From a virus, in IMG/VR virus record IMGVR_UViG_3300034170_000007, positions 1 through 40,698 of that record: a DNA stretch of 40,698 nucleotides. One strand, written 5' to 3'. Under the pieces are notes generated by a model that worked only from the letters and a program-made list of their open reading frames with translations, was not told where the DNA came from and did not search any database. Position 1 is the stretch's first letter, and each line of letters starts with the position of its first letter. The position numbers and the translations under genes are program-made. Below, piece by piece: positions 28,385 to 36,286 of the stretch.

Positions 28385-30220
28385 ATGGCTGACATTATTA
28401 AATATGACATGACAGATATTTGGGCCACAGCCGGTGACGTTGTAGCTCCAGACTCTGCAAAGATCAAAGCTGGCTGGGGAGTTGAAGTTGTCCCACGTCA
28501 GTGGTGGAACTGGTTTGAGAATAGACAAGACCAAAACATCGCGTACATGCTTCAAAAAGGCTTCCCAGAGTGGGACGCAACAACTGAGTACATCATTAAC
28601 AAGAGCTATGTACAGCGTAACGGTATTGTGTACAAAGCCACAGCAACGACAACTGGGGTTGATCCTACAGGATTGGTAAGCTGGATTCGCGTATTTGCAG
28701 ACTACTCCGTGGCCTCTAACGCTTTCGGTAGTATGTCTCCAACAACAGACAATATTCCGTACTTCACATCGACCACTACGGCTGGTCAATTTCCATCGAC
28801 AGTGTACGGTCGTGGAGTGTCTAATCTGGCGGATATAGGTGCGGCTCTTACCTACTTTGGAGCACAAGCTGCGAACGTCAATTTAACAGCCCTATCTTCT
28901 GTAACTGGTGTTGCAAACGGACTTCCATACTTCAATGGTGGGTCAACAATGACCACAACAACATTGACAGCTTTTGGTCGTAGCTTAATTGACGATTCGG
29001 ATGCTACCACAGCACGAGCTACAATTGGTCTTGATCAAGTTACAAACACATCAGATGCAAACAAGCCAGTATCTACAGCCCAACAAGCAGCGCTTAACCT
29101 AAAAGCCAACGCTGCTGTTCAAGTACAGGCTGGGGCAGGGCTAGCTGGTGGTGGAGCTTTGACTGGAAACGTCGCGGTGAGTATCGCCAACAACATGATT
29201 CCAGCTACAGCACAACAGATGAACCAATCTCTAGATACTTACCAGACTCCTGGCTTCTACTACCAGCCACAAAACGCCAGTGCACTTCTTTCTAACAACT
29301 ATCCAATTCAACTAGCTGGTGCACTTGTTGTGACAACTTCTGCTGGTGTTGTACAAGAGTATACGACATACGGAGTTAACTGTCGTAAATTTATTCGCGG
29401 CTTCTACTCCACTTGGAGTCCTTGGGTGGAAGTATTTACGAGCCTCAACCAACTAGCACTAGGTACAACTGCGGTTAACGCTAGATCAGTTCTCGGACTC
29501 AGCTACCCAGCTACGGCAGATATAACAGGAAGTGGGCTTGTGGCTTTGGGCACCTCTCCAGCCTTTAGTGGCGTGCCAACTGCTCCAACGGCAGCGAACG
29601 GAACTTCAAGCACACAGATCGCAACTACAGCTTTTGTTATCAATAACGCCACGTCTAACCCTCCTGGGACTATCCTGGCCTACGCAGGTACAACAGTTCC
29701 AACTGGTTATCTGTTGGCTAACGGCGCCCTTTTAAACAGAGTAAACTGGGCACCACTCTTTGCTGCTATTGGAACCACATACGGGTCTACTGACTCAACA
29801 AACTTCGCCATTCCTGACCTACGCGGTGAATTTCTTCGTGGTCTCGACAATGGTCGTGGTGTTGACTCTGGTCGTGGTCTTGGTACATTCCAAGTGTCTC
29901 AACTTGGGTCACACGATCACATATTTACTGGTAGCGCACTTCCAGTTCACACACACACGTCTACAACTGACACAACTGGCGACCACGTACACACAATGTA
30001 TATGAGCGGTACAAACACATCCTACGGATTCCAAGGTACAGGTAGTGGTACTGGTGCGTATAAGCCAACAACTTCTGCTGGTGCTCACTCTCACGTAGTT
30101 ACTGTTAGTAGTAACAGCGCTGGTACTCCAAGTGGCACAATCAGTGCATCAGGTGGTACAACTAACAGCTCTGAAACTCGTGGTCGTAACGTTGCAGTTC
30201 AATTCTTGATTAAATACTAA
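28385..30220 (+). CDS. Tail fibre 1, tail-collar type
   Basis: 611 residues. The N-terminus (IWATAGDVVAPDSAKIKAGW...NWFENRQDQNIAYMLQKGFPEWD) is shared with tail fibre 2 and should bind the baseplate. The central part is Thr/Ala-rich with short repeats. A tail-collar domain begins near residue 426 (PPGTILAYAGTTVPTGYLLANGA, FAIPDLRGEFLRG). The distal His-rich segment (SHDHIF, VHTHTS, DHVHTM, AHSHVV) fits metal-bound trimer needles. C-terminal FLIKY is typical for collar fibres. A chaperone gene follows. Confidence 0.9.
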   Translation: MADIIKYDMTDIWATAGDVVAPDSAKIKAGWGVEVVPRQWWNWFENRQDQNIAYMLQKGFPEWDATTEYIINKSYVQRNGIVYKATATTTGVDPTGLVSWIRVFADYSVASNAFGSMSPTTDNIPYFTSTTTAGQFPSTVYGRGVSNLADIGAALTYFGAQAANVNLTALSSVTGVANGLPYFNGGSTMTTTTLTAFGRSLIDDSDATTARATIGLDQVTNTSDANKPVSTAQQAALNLKANAAVQVQAGAGLAGGGALTGNVAVSIANNMIPATAQQMNQSLDTYQTPGFYYQPQNASALLSNNYPIQLAGALVVTTSAGVVQEYTTYGVNCRKFIRGFYSTWSPWVEVFTSLNQLALGTTAVNARSVLGLSYPATADITGSGLVALGTSPAFSGVPTAPTAANGTSSTQIATTAFVINNATSNPPGTILAYAGTTVPTGYLLANGALLNRVNWAPLFAAIGTTYGSTDSTNFAIPDLRGEFLRGLDNGRGVDSGRGLGTFQVSQLGSHDHIFTGSALPVHTHTSTTDTTGDHVHTMYMSGTNTSYGFQGTGSGTGAYKPTTSAGAHSHVVTVSSNSAGTPSGTISASGGTTNSSETRGRNVAVQFLIKY

Positions 30221-30230
30221 GGAGATTACC

Positions 30231-30653
30231 TTGAAACAAGTATATCAATACGCTGAAAATGGAGTCTTCCTTGGTACAGACCAAGCTCAAGAGAGTCCGC
30301 TAGAGCCTGGAGTATTCCTACTTCCAAGAAACTCTACTCTCACTGCCCCACCTAAAATCCAAGAAGGTTTCTTCCTTGTCTGGGTTGAAGACGCTGGGAA
30401 GTGGGAGATTCTCCCTGATGTGCAACTGCCCGCAGATACTGAGTCCCCTGTGCTTGATACAAGCCAGGGGGAGAGGGTCTGGCGTAACTCAGAGCTGGCA
30501 CGTGCCGACATAGAGCTTAATAAGGCTCAGGATGGTGATGGTGTGAGCACTGTCAAGGCTTGGAGAGAATACCGAAAGGCTTTAAGAGCCTACCCTAACA
30601 CAGAAGGGTTCCCTAACTCAGAGCTGCGTCCAACTGCACCGGACGTAGTGTAA
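30231..30653 (+). CDS. Tail fibre assembly chaperone
   Basis: 140 residues of the lambda Tfa/T4 gp38-like family: PPKIQEGFFLVWVEDAGKWEILPD (P-x-x-x-x-G-F-x-x-V-W), then RNSELARADIELNKAQDGD and the C-terminal WREYRKALRAYP block. Starts with TTG behind AAGGAG. Lies between both fibre genes. Confidence 0.9.
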   Translation: MKQVYQYAENGVFLGTDQAQESPLEPGVFLLPRNSTLTAPPKIQEGFFLVWVEDAGKWEILPDVQLPADTESPVLDTSQGERVWRNSELARADIELNKAQDGDGVSTVKAWREYRKALRAYPNTEGFPNSELRPTAPDVV

Positions 30654-30669
30654 TAATTCGGAGAAATTA

Positions 30670-32115
30670 ATGGCTAATATTACAAAACCAACTGGTCTAA
30701 GTAACATCTGGGCTGATGGTGGTACAAAGATTGACCCAGGTTCCTCGAAAGTTAATATCGGGTGGGTTGTACAACTCCCCCCATATGAATATCAGAACTG
30801 GGTTGATAACCGACAAGACCAAGCCATCGCACACTTTAGCCAACACGGGGTAGCAGAGTGGGATGGTGGTACTGAGTATCAGGGTCTCCTAAGTTACACG
30901 CAAGGTTCCGATGGGATCATTTATAAATGTATCCAGACCAACATAAACAAAGATCCATCAAACACACTAAACAACCAATACTGGGCTGTTGCGTTCGAAA
31001 CTTATGGAAGTGTGGCGGCTGTTCAAGCTCAGCTTAACACACACATCACAAACTACCAAACTCTTTCGGGTATTGGTAATATTCCAGCAGCTAGAGCTAG
31101 CTTATCAGTCTACTCAAAGACTGAAAGTGACACAAGATTCGCCAGCCTCAACGGTAACGCTACACAAGTGTTTGCTGTTGGTCCGGCTACTCAGCCAGAG
31201 CACGCAGTTCGTCTCGGGCAGGTTGGAAGTCTGTTGTCTCAGGCTACAGAGTCAAGCCTTGGAGTTGTTAAACTTGCAACAAATGGTCTTACTGAGACCG
31301 GAGACGATGACTTAACTGCCATCACACCACTGAAAGCTTCAACTGTGTACCTCAAGAAGTCTGGAAACCTTGCAGGTCTCGCTAACGTTGCAACCGCACG
31401 TGCGAACCTTGGACTTGGTACTGCATCCACGCAGAACATTGCAGCGTTTTTACAGTCCTCAAACAACTTGTCTGAAGTAGCTAATAAGAGTCTTGCACGC
31501 AGTAACTTGGGCCTCACCTCTACTGCTACACAGCCAGAGACCTACTTCCTTAGAGCCGCAAGCAACCTAAGCGAACTAGCAAACGTATCTACCGCTAGGT
31601 CTAATTTAGGTCTAACATCTACCGCTGTTACTCCAATTACGTCTATACTTCAGGTAGGAAACAACCTGAGTGACCTGTCTAGTGCAACCCAGGCTAGAAC
31701 AAATCTGGGACTGGCTGACACAGCGACTATGAGTTCTACTACATTTCTTGCAAGAGCTAGTAACCTTGGAGACCTTCCTAATGTTCAGACAGCAAGAAAC
31801 AACTTGGGGCTTGGTGGGCTTGCAACTCAAAGTGCTTATGGAATCAATGGTCCTGACCTTACATTCCTAAACAACTGGGATACCGCTGGAGGTGCCACAG
31901 TACTTCCAAACGGATTAAAAATCCAGTGGGGTGTTGTACAGGCTGGTGGTGGAGTGACTTTTAGAGTTCCATTCACAACATCATACTCAGTAACTTGCCA
32001 ACATGGTCCAGGCGCACTTGGCGCCCCAGGGAGCGGAATCTCAAGTAAAAGCTTGACAGGCTTCTCACTAGGGTACGGAACTGGTGGGTATATGTGGACA
32101 GCAATCGGAGTTTAA
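30670..32115 (+). CDS. Tail fibre 2, repeat-containing
   Basis: 481 residues. The N-terminal 70 are related to fibre 1. The shaft (about 230-385) contains five copies of a roughly 31-residue repeat with the core N-L-x-x-L-x-x-x-x-x-A-R-x-N-L-G-L. The C-terminus (NGLKIQWGVVQAGGGVTFRVPF...TGGYMWTAIGV) is the gp53/H-type receptor-binding tip found in many fibres (K-I-Q-W-G opening). It lacks its own dedicated chaperone downstream. GGAGAAA site. Confidence 0.9.
   Translation: MANITKPTGLSNIWADGGTKIDPGSSKVNIGWVVQLPPYEYQNWVDNRQDQAIAHFSQHGVAEWDGGTEYQGLLSYTQGSDGIIYKCIQTNINKDPSNTLNNQYWAVAFETYGSVAAVQAQLNTHITNYQTLSGIGNIPAARASLSVYSKTESDTRFASLNGNATQVFAVGPATQPEHAVRLGQVGSLLSQATESSLGVVKLATNGLTETGDDDLTAITPLKASTVYLKKSGNLAGLANVATARANLGLGTASTQNIAAFLQSSNNLSEVANKSLARSNLGLTSTATQPETYFLRAASNLSELANVSTARSNLGLTSTAVTPITSILQVGNNLSDLSSATQARTNLGLADTATMSSTTFLARASNLGDLPNVQTARNNLGLGGLATQSAYGINGPDLTFLNNWDTAGGATVLPNGLKIQWGVVQAGGGVTFRVPFTTSYSVTCQHGPGALGAPGSGISSKSLTGFSLGYGTGGYMWTAIGV
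31363..31818 (+). repeat. Five tandem shaft repeats in fibre 2
   Basis: Units begin NLAGLANVATARANLGLG, NLSEVANKSLARSNLGLT, NLSELANVSTARSNLGLT, NLSDLSSATQARTNLGLA and NLGDLPNVQTARNNLGLG, spaced 30-33 codons. An incomplete sixth (SGIGNIPAARASLSV) lies upstream. The DNA has diverged, so the units are selected at protein level. Confidence 0.85.
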
Positions 32116-32118
32116 ACT

Positions 32119-32673
32119 ATGAGCGTAAAACAGAGACTGGCAGCCGCAGGGCTGTCAGCTTCTCTTGTTCTTGCCGGGGGCACTTTAATAGCCCCTTGGG
32201 AAGGAAAAGAGAATGCAGCGTACAAGGATATTGTTGGAGTATGGACACAGTGCTACGGAAACACAAACAACGTAGATAGGAATAAGCCCAAGACCGACGA
32301 CCAATGTACTGATGAACTAGCTAAAGAGCTTGTTAACTACAACGCGAAGATGAAGAAGTATGTGCATGTTCCTATGACCACTGGTCAAGAGGCAGCCTTC
32401 ACTTCATTCGTATACAACGTTGGAGAGGGTACATGGCAAAGAGGCACTCCTCTTAAACTATTGAACAGTGGAAAGTACACAGAAGCTTGTCAGTACTTAA
32501 TGAGATACAACAAGGCGGGTGGTAAGTCTGTTGCAGGTCTTACAAACAGAAGAAAGGCAGAGATGGAGGTTTGTCTCGGAAACAACAAACAAGCCATTGA
32601 CGAAGCGAACAGGATTTTCGAATCGTATAAAGATGGCGACTATATCGACATTATGTCGGGAGGTAAGCTGTGA
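32119..32673 (+). CDS. SAR endolysin (GH24 lysozyme)
   Basis: Cleaves peptidoglycan. Of 184 residues, the first 24 form a weakly hydrophobic Ala/Gly/Ser-rich signal-anchor-release segment; the GH24 triad Glu28, Asp37, Thr43 keeps the E-8-D-5-T spacing in a WEG...YKDIVGVWTQCYG context as in P1 Lyz/R21. Cys45 and other cysteines could give the usual disulfide switching of SAR enzymes. GGAGTTT site; start of the lysis cassette. Confidence 0.93.
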   Translation: MSVKQRLAAAGLSASLVLAGGTLIAPWEGKENAAYKDIVGVWTQCYGNTNNVDRNKPKTDDQCTDELAKELVNYNAKMKKYVHVPMTTGQEAAFTSFVYNVGEGTWQRGTPLKLLNSGKYTEACQYLMRYNKAGGKSVAGLTNRRKAEMEVCLGNNKQAIDEANRIFESYKDGDYIDIMSGGKL

Positions 32674-32900
32674 GTATAAAAACACACCTAAAGCATAACT
32701 ACAAAACCTACATCATGGCAACTAATGCAATGATTGCAGTAGCTACAGCGGCTTTTGCAGTTCTAGGTATTTTCTCTGGCTCACTTACAACTCCAGTTCT
32801 TGTTGGAAACGCCGCAGTCTTCGGAGTAATCTGGGCTGTTGGTAAGTTTGGAAATGAGCAACTTGAGGATATGGAGCACGAGGATCACTGTCATGCTTAA
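32670..32900 (+). CDS. Holin candidate, 76 aa
   Basis: Two hydrophobic segments (about residues 16-36 and 42-58) separated by a short turn and followed by a charged, His-rich C-terminus: the outline of a class II (pin)holin, which would be the usual partner of a SAR endolysin. The start is GTG with a GGAGGT site inside the endolysin end; the two genes overlap by 4 bases. Confidence 0.72.
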   Translation: MSIKTHLKHNYKTYIMATNAMIAVATAAFAVLGIFSGSLTTPVLVGNAAVFGVIWAVGKFGNEQLEDMEHEDHCHA

Positions 32901-33315
32901 CTACTTGATCGGCATTCTGCTCGCCATTACAGTTGCCTGTGGTGGGTTCGCCTACTACGAGTACAACCAAGTGCAGAGACTGTCTGTTGAGGTTGGTACT
33001 TATAAGAGTGCCGCCGCCGCAAACCTGAAAGCCAAAGAAGACTCGGATGCTTCTTGTTTAGTCACAGTAGACACCCTGAATGGATACTACAATCGAAAGG
33101 CTGAAACTGAGGCTGTCTCTAAAGCTATCCAAAGCTCGATTGACAGCTTGCCAACCCTGACTATCAAGGAGAAAGCTAATGAAGCTCCTACAAAGAGCCA
33201 GACACCTTCTACAAGGTACTCTGATGATGATCGTCTTAGCCCTGACCTTATGCGCTTGCTCGACAACGCGTACTGTAACGGTAGAGAAGACGATTGTACT
33301 TCGCCCACCAAGTGA
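32893..33315 (+). CDS. Rz: Inner-membrane spanin (Rz)
   Basis: 140 residues: one N-terminal membrane anchor (MLNYLIGILLAITVACGGF), then a periplasmic helical region (QVQRLSVEVGTYKSAAAANLKAKEDSD) and a Pro/Asp-rich C-terminal part, as in Rz i-spanins. An Rz1 gene is embedded in the +1 frame. It overlaps the holin gene by 8 bases. The frame extends upstream inside the holin gene, but the ATG at 32893 directly precedes the anchor. Confidence 0.85.
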   Translation: MLNYLIGILLAITVACGGFAYYEYNQVQRLSVEVGTYKSAAAANLKAKEDSDASCLVTVDTLNGYYNRKAETEAVSKAIQSSIDSLPTLTIKEKANEAPTKSQTPSTRYSDDDRLSPDLMRLLDNAYCNGREDDCTSPTK

Positions 33316-33493
33316 GTATTTGGTGACATGTATACCTGAACGTGTTAAGGAAGACACAGTTCGTGCGTTGGCTCACGCTTATGTGACCAACACAACCGAA
33401 GTATGGACTTGCAATAACAGAATCCAGTCCTATAAAGAGTGGCTGGAGCGACAGGAGAAGATTTATGGCGACGGCAACAGCCACAGCAAATGA
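33179..33493 (+). CDS. Rz1: Outer-membrane lipoprotein spanin (Rz1), partly embedded in Rz
   Basis: 104 residues with a hydrophobic signal (TLMMIVLALTLCACS) and a lipobox L-C-A-C, giving a lipoprotein of about 80 residues with Pro at PPSE. The start has AAGGAG 7 bases upstream. 137 bases overlap Rz in another frame, then it extends past the Rz stop. It is longer than lambda Rz1 and retains three cysteines after the lipobox. Confidence 0.87.
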   Translation: MKLLQRARHLLQGTLMMIVLALTLCACSTTRTVTVEKTIVLRPPSEYLVTCIPERVKEDTVRALAHAYVTNTTEVWTCNNRIQSYKEWLERQEKIYGDGNSHSK

Positions 33494-33767
33494 TATGCTC
33501 AAATCTGTTTTGAGCTACATTGCAGGCGCACTGCTTATGGTCGTAATGGCGGTTGTTGGTTTCCAGCAACAGCAGATTGGAAAGCTTGACGATAAGATTT
33601 ACACTCTTCAGGCAACGACTGTAACAGAAGATAAACTTAACACAGCAATTAATAGACTCTCTGTAGAGATTGACACTAAGATTAGTGGTATCAAGAACGA
33701 GCAGCAAATCACGAACAAGTGGCTTGAGCGAGTTGTTCTAGACAGAGGGGCATCTGGAAGAAAGTAA
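33465..33767 (+). CDS. Small membrane protein with coiled coil, 100 aa
   Basis: A single membrane segment (about 17-33, VLSYIAGALLMVVMAVVGF) followed by a heptad-rich soluble part (QQQQIGKLDDKIYTL; LNTAINRLSVEIDTKI). The type is seen in antiholin/accessory lysis or superinfection-control proteins. AGGAG site in the overlap with Rz1 (29 bases). Lysis-associated by position only. Confidence 0.72.
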   Translation: MATATATANDMLKSVLSYIAGALLMVVMAVVGFQQQQIGKLDDKIYTLQATTVTEDKLNTAINRLSVEIDTKISGIKNEQQITNKWLERVVLDRGASGRK

Positions 33768-33777
33768 GGGGAACTTT

Positions 33778-34101
33778 ATGGCAAGGAATACAGATTGGAC
33801 GTTGGTATCTGCTGTTGGCGCCCTTCTGATTGCCCTCCTTGTTTGCATTTGTCTTCTGGCTTTCCCCTCATACAACAATAAAACAAGCCAGATGGAATTA
33901 GAGGTAGCGAAACAGGACTACCAAAGACAGTTGATGGCTATCGACAGGAAGTACGAAACAAAGATCAACAACCTCCAAGAGCAGATAAGTGCTCTGCAAT
34001 TCGTAGGAAACAAGCGCTATGAGTTGATGGATGATGACGTTAAAAGGAATAAACGTGATATTGATGACCTTAGAGAAAGAATGAAGGCCCGTACTCGGTA
34101 G
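33778..34101 (+). CDS. Small membrane protein with coiled coil, 107 aa
   Basis: Same layout as its upstream neighbour: one transmembrane helix (residues about 9-30) and a charged coiled coil to the end (METEVAKQDYQRQLMA-type heptads, C-terminal RERMKARTR). Its last codons form the left arm of the terminator. Possibly an interacting pair with the preceding protein. Confidence 0.72.
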   Translation: MARNTDWTLVSAVGALLIALLVCICLLAFPSYNNKTSQMELEVAKQDYQRQLMAIDRKYETKINNLQEQISALQFVGNKRYELMDDDVKRNKRDIDDLRERMKARTR

Positions 34102-34118
34102 AGTCGGGCCTTTTGTTT
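34084..34118 (+). terminator. Strong terminator at end of late operon
   Basis: AAGGCCCG-TACTC-GGTA-GAGT-CGGGCCTT followed by TTGTTTG. The stem overlaps the last codons of the 33778 gene. The inverted repeat with A-rich left flank may also act for the converging leftward genes. Confidence 0.88.
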
Positions 34119-34128
34119 GTCTACAACT

Positions 34129-34317
34129 TTACTTCCAGCGGCTTACATAAGTCTGCTTGCCACAACTTGGGCAGGTGATGCGATACCAACTATCCCCTCC
34201 ACCCCCATAATCTCTGGAGAAGCCTTCTGTGATGTCATGATATCCGTACTCAAGTTTTGCTTGACAGGTCTGACATACACACTGTTTAGTTGCAGCTTGT
34301 TCAACTACACGTACCAT
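34129..34317 (-). CDS. Zinc-finger protein, 62 aa
   Basis: Two CxxC pairs, CQTC (residues 15-18) and CPSC (49-52), frame a beta-rich centre (KLEYGYHDITEGF, SWYRITC), the outline of a zinc ribbon. AAGGAGGAA site in the ligase end; co-transcribed with the RNA ligase upstream. The gene ends 11 bases from the converging terminator. Confidence 0.82.
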   Translation of the reverse strand: MVRVVEQAATKQCVCQTCQAKLEYGYHDITEGFSRDYGGGGDSWYRITCPSCGKQTYVSRWK

Positions 34318-34318
34318 T

Positions 34319-35467
34319 TTATTCCTCCTTCAGCAAGTATGCGTTGCTGATAGCTTTGAACGAGAAGTCACGCTTAGTGCTCTTGTAGACGAAGCCTTCA
34401 CGGAACTTACCTTTGACGCCACTTGGACCTTCAGCACGAAGCAGAAGCTCAGCAACAGTCGGAGCTTTGAGCACGCCAGTGTAATTGACTGGGACGTGTT
34501 TAACACCCTGGTCAGTACAGAATTTGATGCGTTCAGCAGGAAGCATGTAGCGCTGTTCATCAATCAGGAAAACGTCGTAGCAGAAGAATGTGTTATTGTC
34601 CAGACCTTCAAAGTTCTTCTGGATAGACGGACCACACATTTCACCCTGAATGGCGATGTTACGGCCATCACGGCGAATAGCTTCAATCAGTCCAGCTTCT
34701 GTCACCATCTGAGTGAAGGCATTGTCGTCCTTCTTGATCACACGCTCCCACTTGCAGCGATGTACAGCCATGCCGCGATTCCACCACTGATCAAACCAGC
34801 TACGAATAGTAGAAACCAGAGAACGTTTTTCGTCCTCCATCCGAAAGCCCACGTTACGGCTAGCCACACCAGCCACCCCGTCACGAACAAACGCAGTGAG
34901 AGAGCTTCCGTCCAGCTTAAAAGATTCTTCAAATTCTTCTCCATCGGCCACAGCCTTCAAGTATAGGTTAGTGATGTTCTGTACGCGAGTCTGATCAGTC
35001 TTTGGTACAAACTTAGGGAAACCCAATGCAGACTTACCAGTCTTGACGCCAGTGCCACCAGTGTTATTCATGCTGGCTTCTTCAGCCTTCTCATACTTGA
35101 CAACACCCAAGAAGTCTGTCATGTCATAGCCAACCTCTGCGTTAAGGCCAGTTACAGACAATGGGATCAAGTAGCCTTGAGAAAGTTGCTTACGCAGCTT
35201 CATGGTTTTTACACGAGCGTGGGTACGTCCATCTACGTTGTGGAGCAGTTTAGAACTCCAGTTGGCTGCATCAGCGAAATAAGGACGCTCTGTGTCTAGC
35301 AGAGAATCTACCTCAAAATATACAGCTTTGGTGAGTGCGGGCTCGTACAAACCCTTCTGCACGACCACCTGCCAGCCGCCAATGAGAGCTAGCTCAATGC
35401 GGTCAGCACCTTCAATAGGAAGCAGTTGATCGATCAGTACGATACGAGCGAGGGAACGTTCAGCCAT
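34319..35467 (-). CDS. RNA ligase, DRB0094 (Rnl5-like) family
   Basis: ATP-dependent ligase that seals RNA nicks. Of 382 residues, the N-terminal 170 form the OB-fold-like extension of this family; then come motif I FKLDGSS with nucleophile Lys184, motif Ia/III regions (NVGFRMEDE; AIQGEMCGP at 272-280), motif IV REGFVYKS (356-363) and motif V SFKAISN with Lys371. The ATG at 35467 has AAGGAG upstream; the frame extends past the promoter and is not used. A tRNA- or RNA-repair role fits a phage with many tRNAs, by inference. Own promoter at 35499-35526. Confidence 0.9.
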   Translation of the reverse strand: MAERSLARIVLIDQLLPIEGADRIELALIGGWQVVVQKGLYEPALTKAVYFEVDSLLDTERPYFADAANWSSKLLHNVDGRTHARVKTMKLRKQLSQGYLIPLSVTGLNAEVGYDMTDFLGVVKYEKAEEASMNNTGGTGVKTGKSALGFPKFVPKTDQTRVQNITNLYLKAVADGEEFEESFKLDGSSLTAFVRDGVAGVASRNVGFRMEDEKRSLVSTIRSWFDQWWNRGMAVHRCKWERVIKKDDNAFTQMVTEAGLIEAIRRDGRNIAIQGEMCGPSIQKNFEGLDNNTFFCYDVFLIDEQRYMLPAERIKFCTDQGVKHVPVNYTGVLKAPTVAELLLRAEGPSGVKGKFREGFVYKSTKRDFSFKAISNAYLLKEE

Positions 35468-35498
35468 TTTTAAATCTCCTTGTGTTTTGATGTGGTGG

Positions 35499-35526
35499 AG
35501 TCTACAGGATGTTGGAATCGTGTCAA
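35499..35526 (-). promoter_or_regulatory. Promoter of the RNA ligase operon
   Basis: Read leftward: TTGACA (35526-35521), 16-base spacer, TAGACT (35504-35499). The -35 lies 4 bases from the -35 of the divergent rightward promoter. Confidence 0.8.
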
Positions 35527-35530
35527 CCAC

Positions 35531-35558
35531 TTGACAGAAAAACTTTTCATGGTAATCT
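35531..35558 (+). promoter_or_regulatory. Promoter in front of structured leader RNA copy 2
   Basis: TTGACA, 16-base spacer, TAATCT. The predicted start is about 6-12 bases upstream of the first conserved RNA block. Confidence 0.7.
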
Positions 35559-35570
35559 GCACACATCGCA

Positions 35571-35850
35571 GGAGAGACATGTCGGGCGAAAGCCTCCCTC
35601 ACCGGCCTGCGGGAGTACACCCCATGAAGAGGATGCTGTAGGGGTCACTGAGGTTGAATGAGAGAACAGTGCAGCGATGACCTCTGTAGAGGGAAGGCTC
35701 TCAATCTATAGCGTCCCATGACGCCGACTTGCGATCTCAATTTTGGATAGCAAAGGATAAACCTCAAGGCATGTCGAGGCGATTCAGTTCGTATGGCAAG
35801 CCTTGGGATAGGTTTATCTCGACAATACGAAACTCATTTTGGATAGGAGC
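35571..35850 (+). ncRNA. Structured leader RNA, copy 2 (family with copy at 3578)
   Basis: Carries the same ordered blocks as copy 1: GGAGAGA-ATGTCG, CTCACCGGCC (35598), ATGAAGAGGA-GCT (35624), AGCGA, CAATCT, CCGA-TTGC-ATCTCAAT, AGGCGA...TCGTATGGC and AAACTCAT. Its stems have other sequences yet remain paired: CACTG/CAGTG, CCTC-TGTA-GAGG (35681-35692), GCGTC-CCAT-GACGC (35711-35724), GATAAACCT/AGGTTTATC with CAAGGC/GCCTTG (35756-35818). TTTTGGATAG occurs twice (35741, 35837), where copy 1 has TCTACGAG twice. TTCGTAT of the loop pairs with ATACGAA downstream. The last repeat runs into the ribosome site of the DUF4326 gene, so the RNA could control its translation. Confidence 0.78.
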
Positions 35851-35856
35851 GAAGAT

Positions 35857-36159
35857 ATGTGTCAAGTGGTAAATAGGAACCACATGTCTGTGAACATGAA
35901 TGATCCTGACATTGTGTATATAGGAAGGGGCAGCATCTGGGGCAATCCTTTCCACATAGGTGGCTCTGGCAGACGTACTCGTGAACAGGTGATAGAAATG
36001 TACAGAAAATATCTGTGGGAGCGCCTACGTGTTGGGTATTTCACACTTGATATGCTGAAAGCTCTTGACGGGAAGCGACTTGCTTGCTATTGTGCTCCCA
36101 AGCAATGTCATGGCGACATTATAAAACGAGCCGTCCAGTGGGCGAAGGAGCAACAGTGA
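35857..36159 (+). CDS. DUF4326 protein, 100 aa
   Basis: The pattern DIVYIGRGSIWGNPF, TREQVIEMYRKYL and LDGKRLACYCAPKQCHGDII is the DUF4326 family in full; these small proteins have a Cys/His cluster and unknown biochemical role. ATG-35857 follows AGGAG inside the end of leader RNA copy 2. An earlier in-frame ATG at 35839 lies within the RNA repeat and has no ribosome site. The stop overlaps the next start. Confidence 0.9.
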   Translation: MCQVVNRNHMSVNMNDPDIVYIGRGSIWGNPFHIGGSGRRTREQVIEMYRKYLWERLRVGYFTLDMLKALDGKRLACYCAPKQCHGDIIKRAVQWAKEQQ

Positions 36160-36284
36160 AAAACTTCGTACTGACAACCCTATTATGTACATGCCTTCTC
36201 TTAGGCTGTACTGAGAAAGACAGCTCTGATGGTCACAACAAGACCCTCGGCGACTATATCATTGAAGACCTTATGGACGACTGA
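36156..36284 (+). CDS. Small lipoprotein, 42 aa
   Basis: GTG start with AAGGAG, overlapping the DUF4326 stop. A short basic N-terminus, a hydrophobic segment (FVLTTLLCTCLL) and the lipobox L-L-G-C predict lipid modification at Cys18; the mature part is only about 25 acidic residues. Such tiny phage lipoproteins often act in superinfection exclusion, but that is inference. Confidence 0.75.
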   Translation: MKNFVLTTLLCTCLLLGCTEKDSSDGHNKTLGDYIIEDLMDD

Positions 36285-36286
36285 CA

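Noticed and set aside
34738-34944. 68-codon leftward ORF with a hydrophobic stretch inside the RNA ligase gene
   Set aside because: Lies in another frame of a gene with all ligase motifs intact, has no ribosome site, and looks like a shadow ORF.
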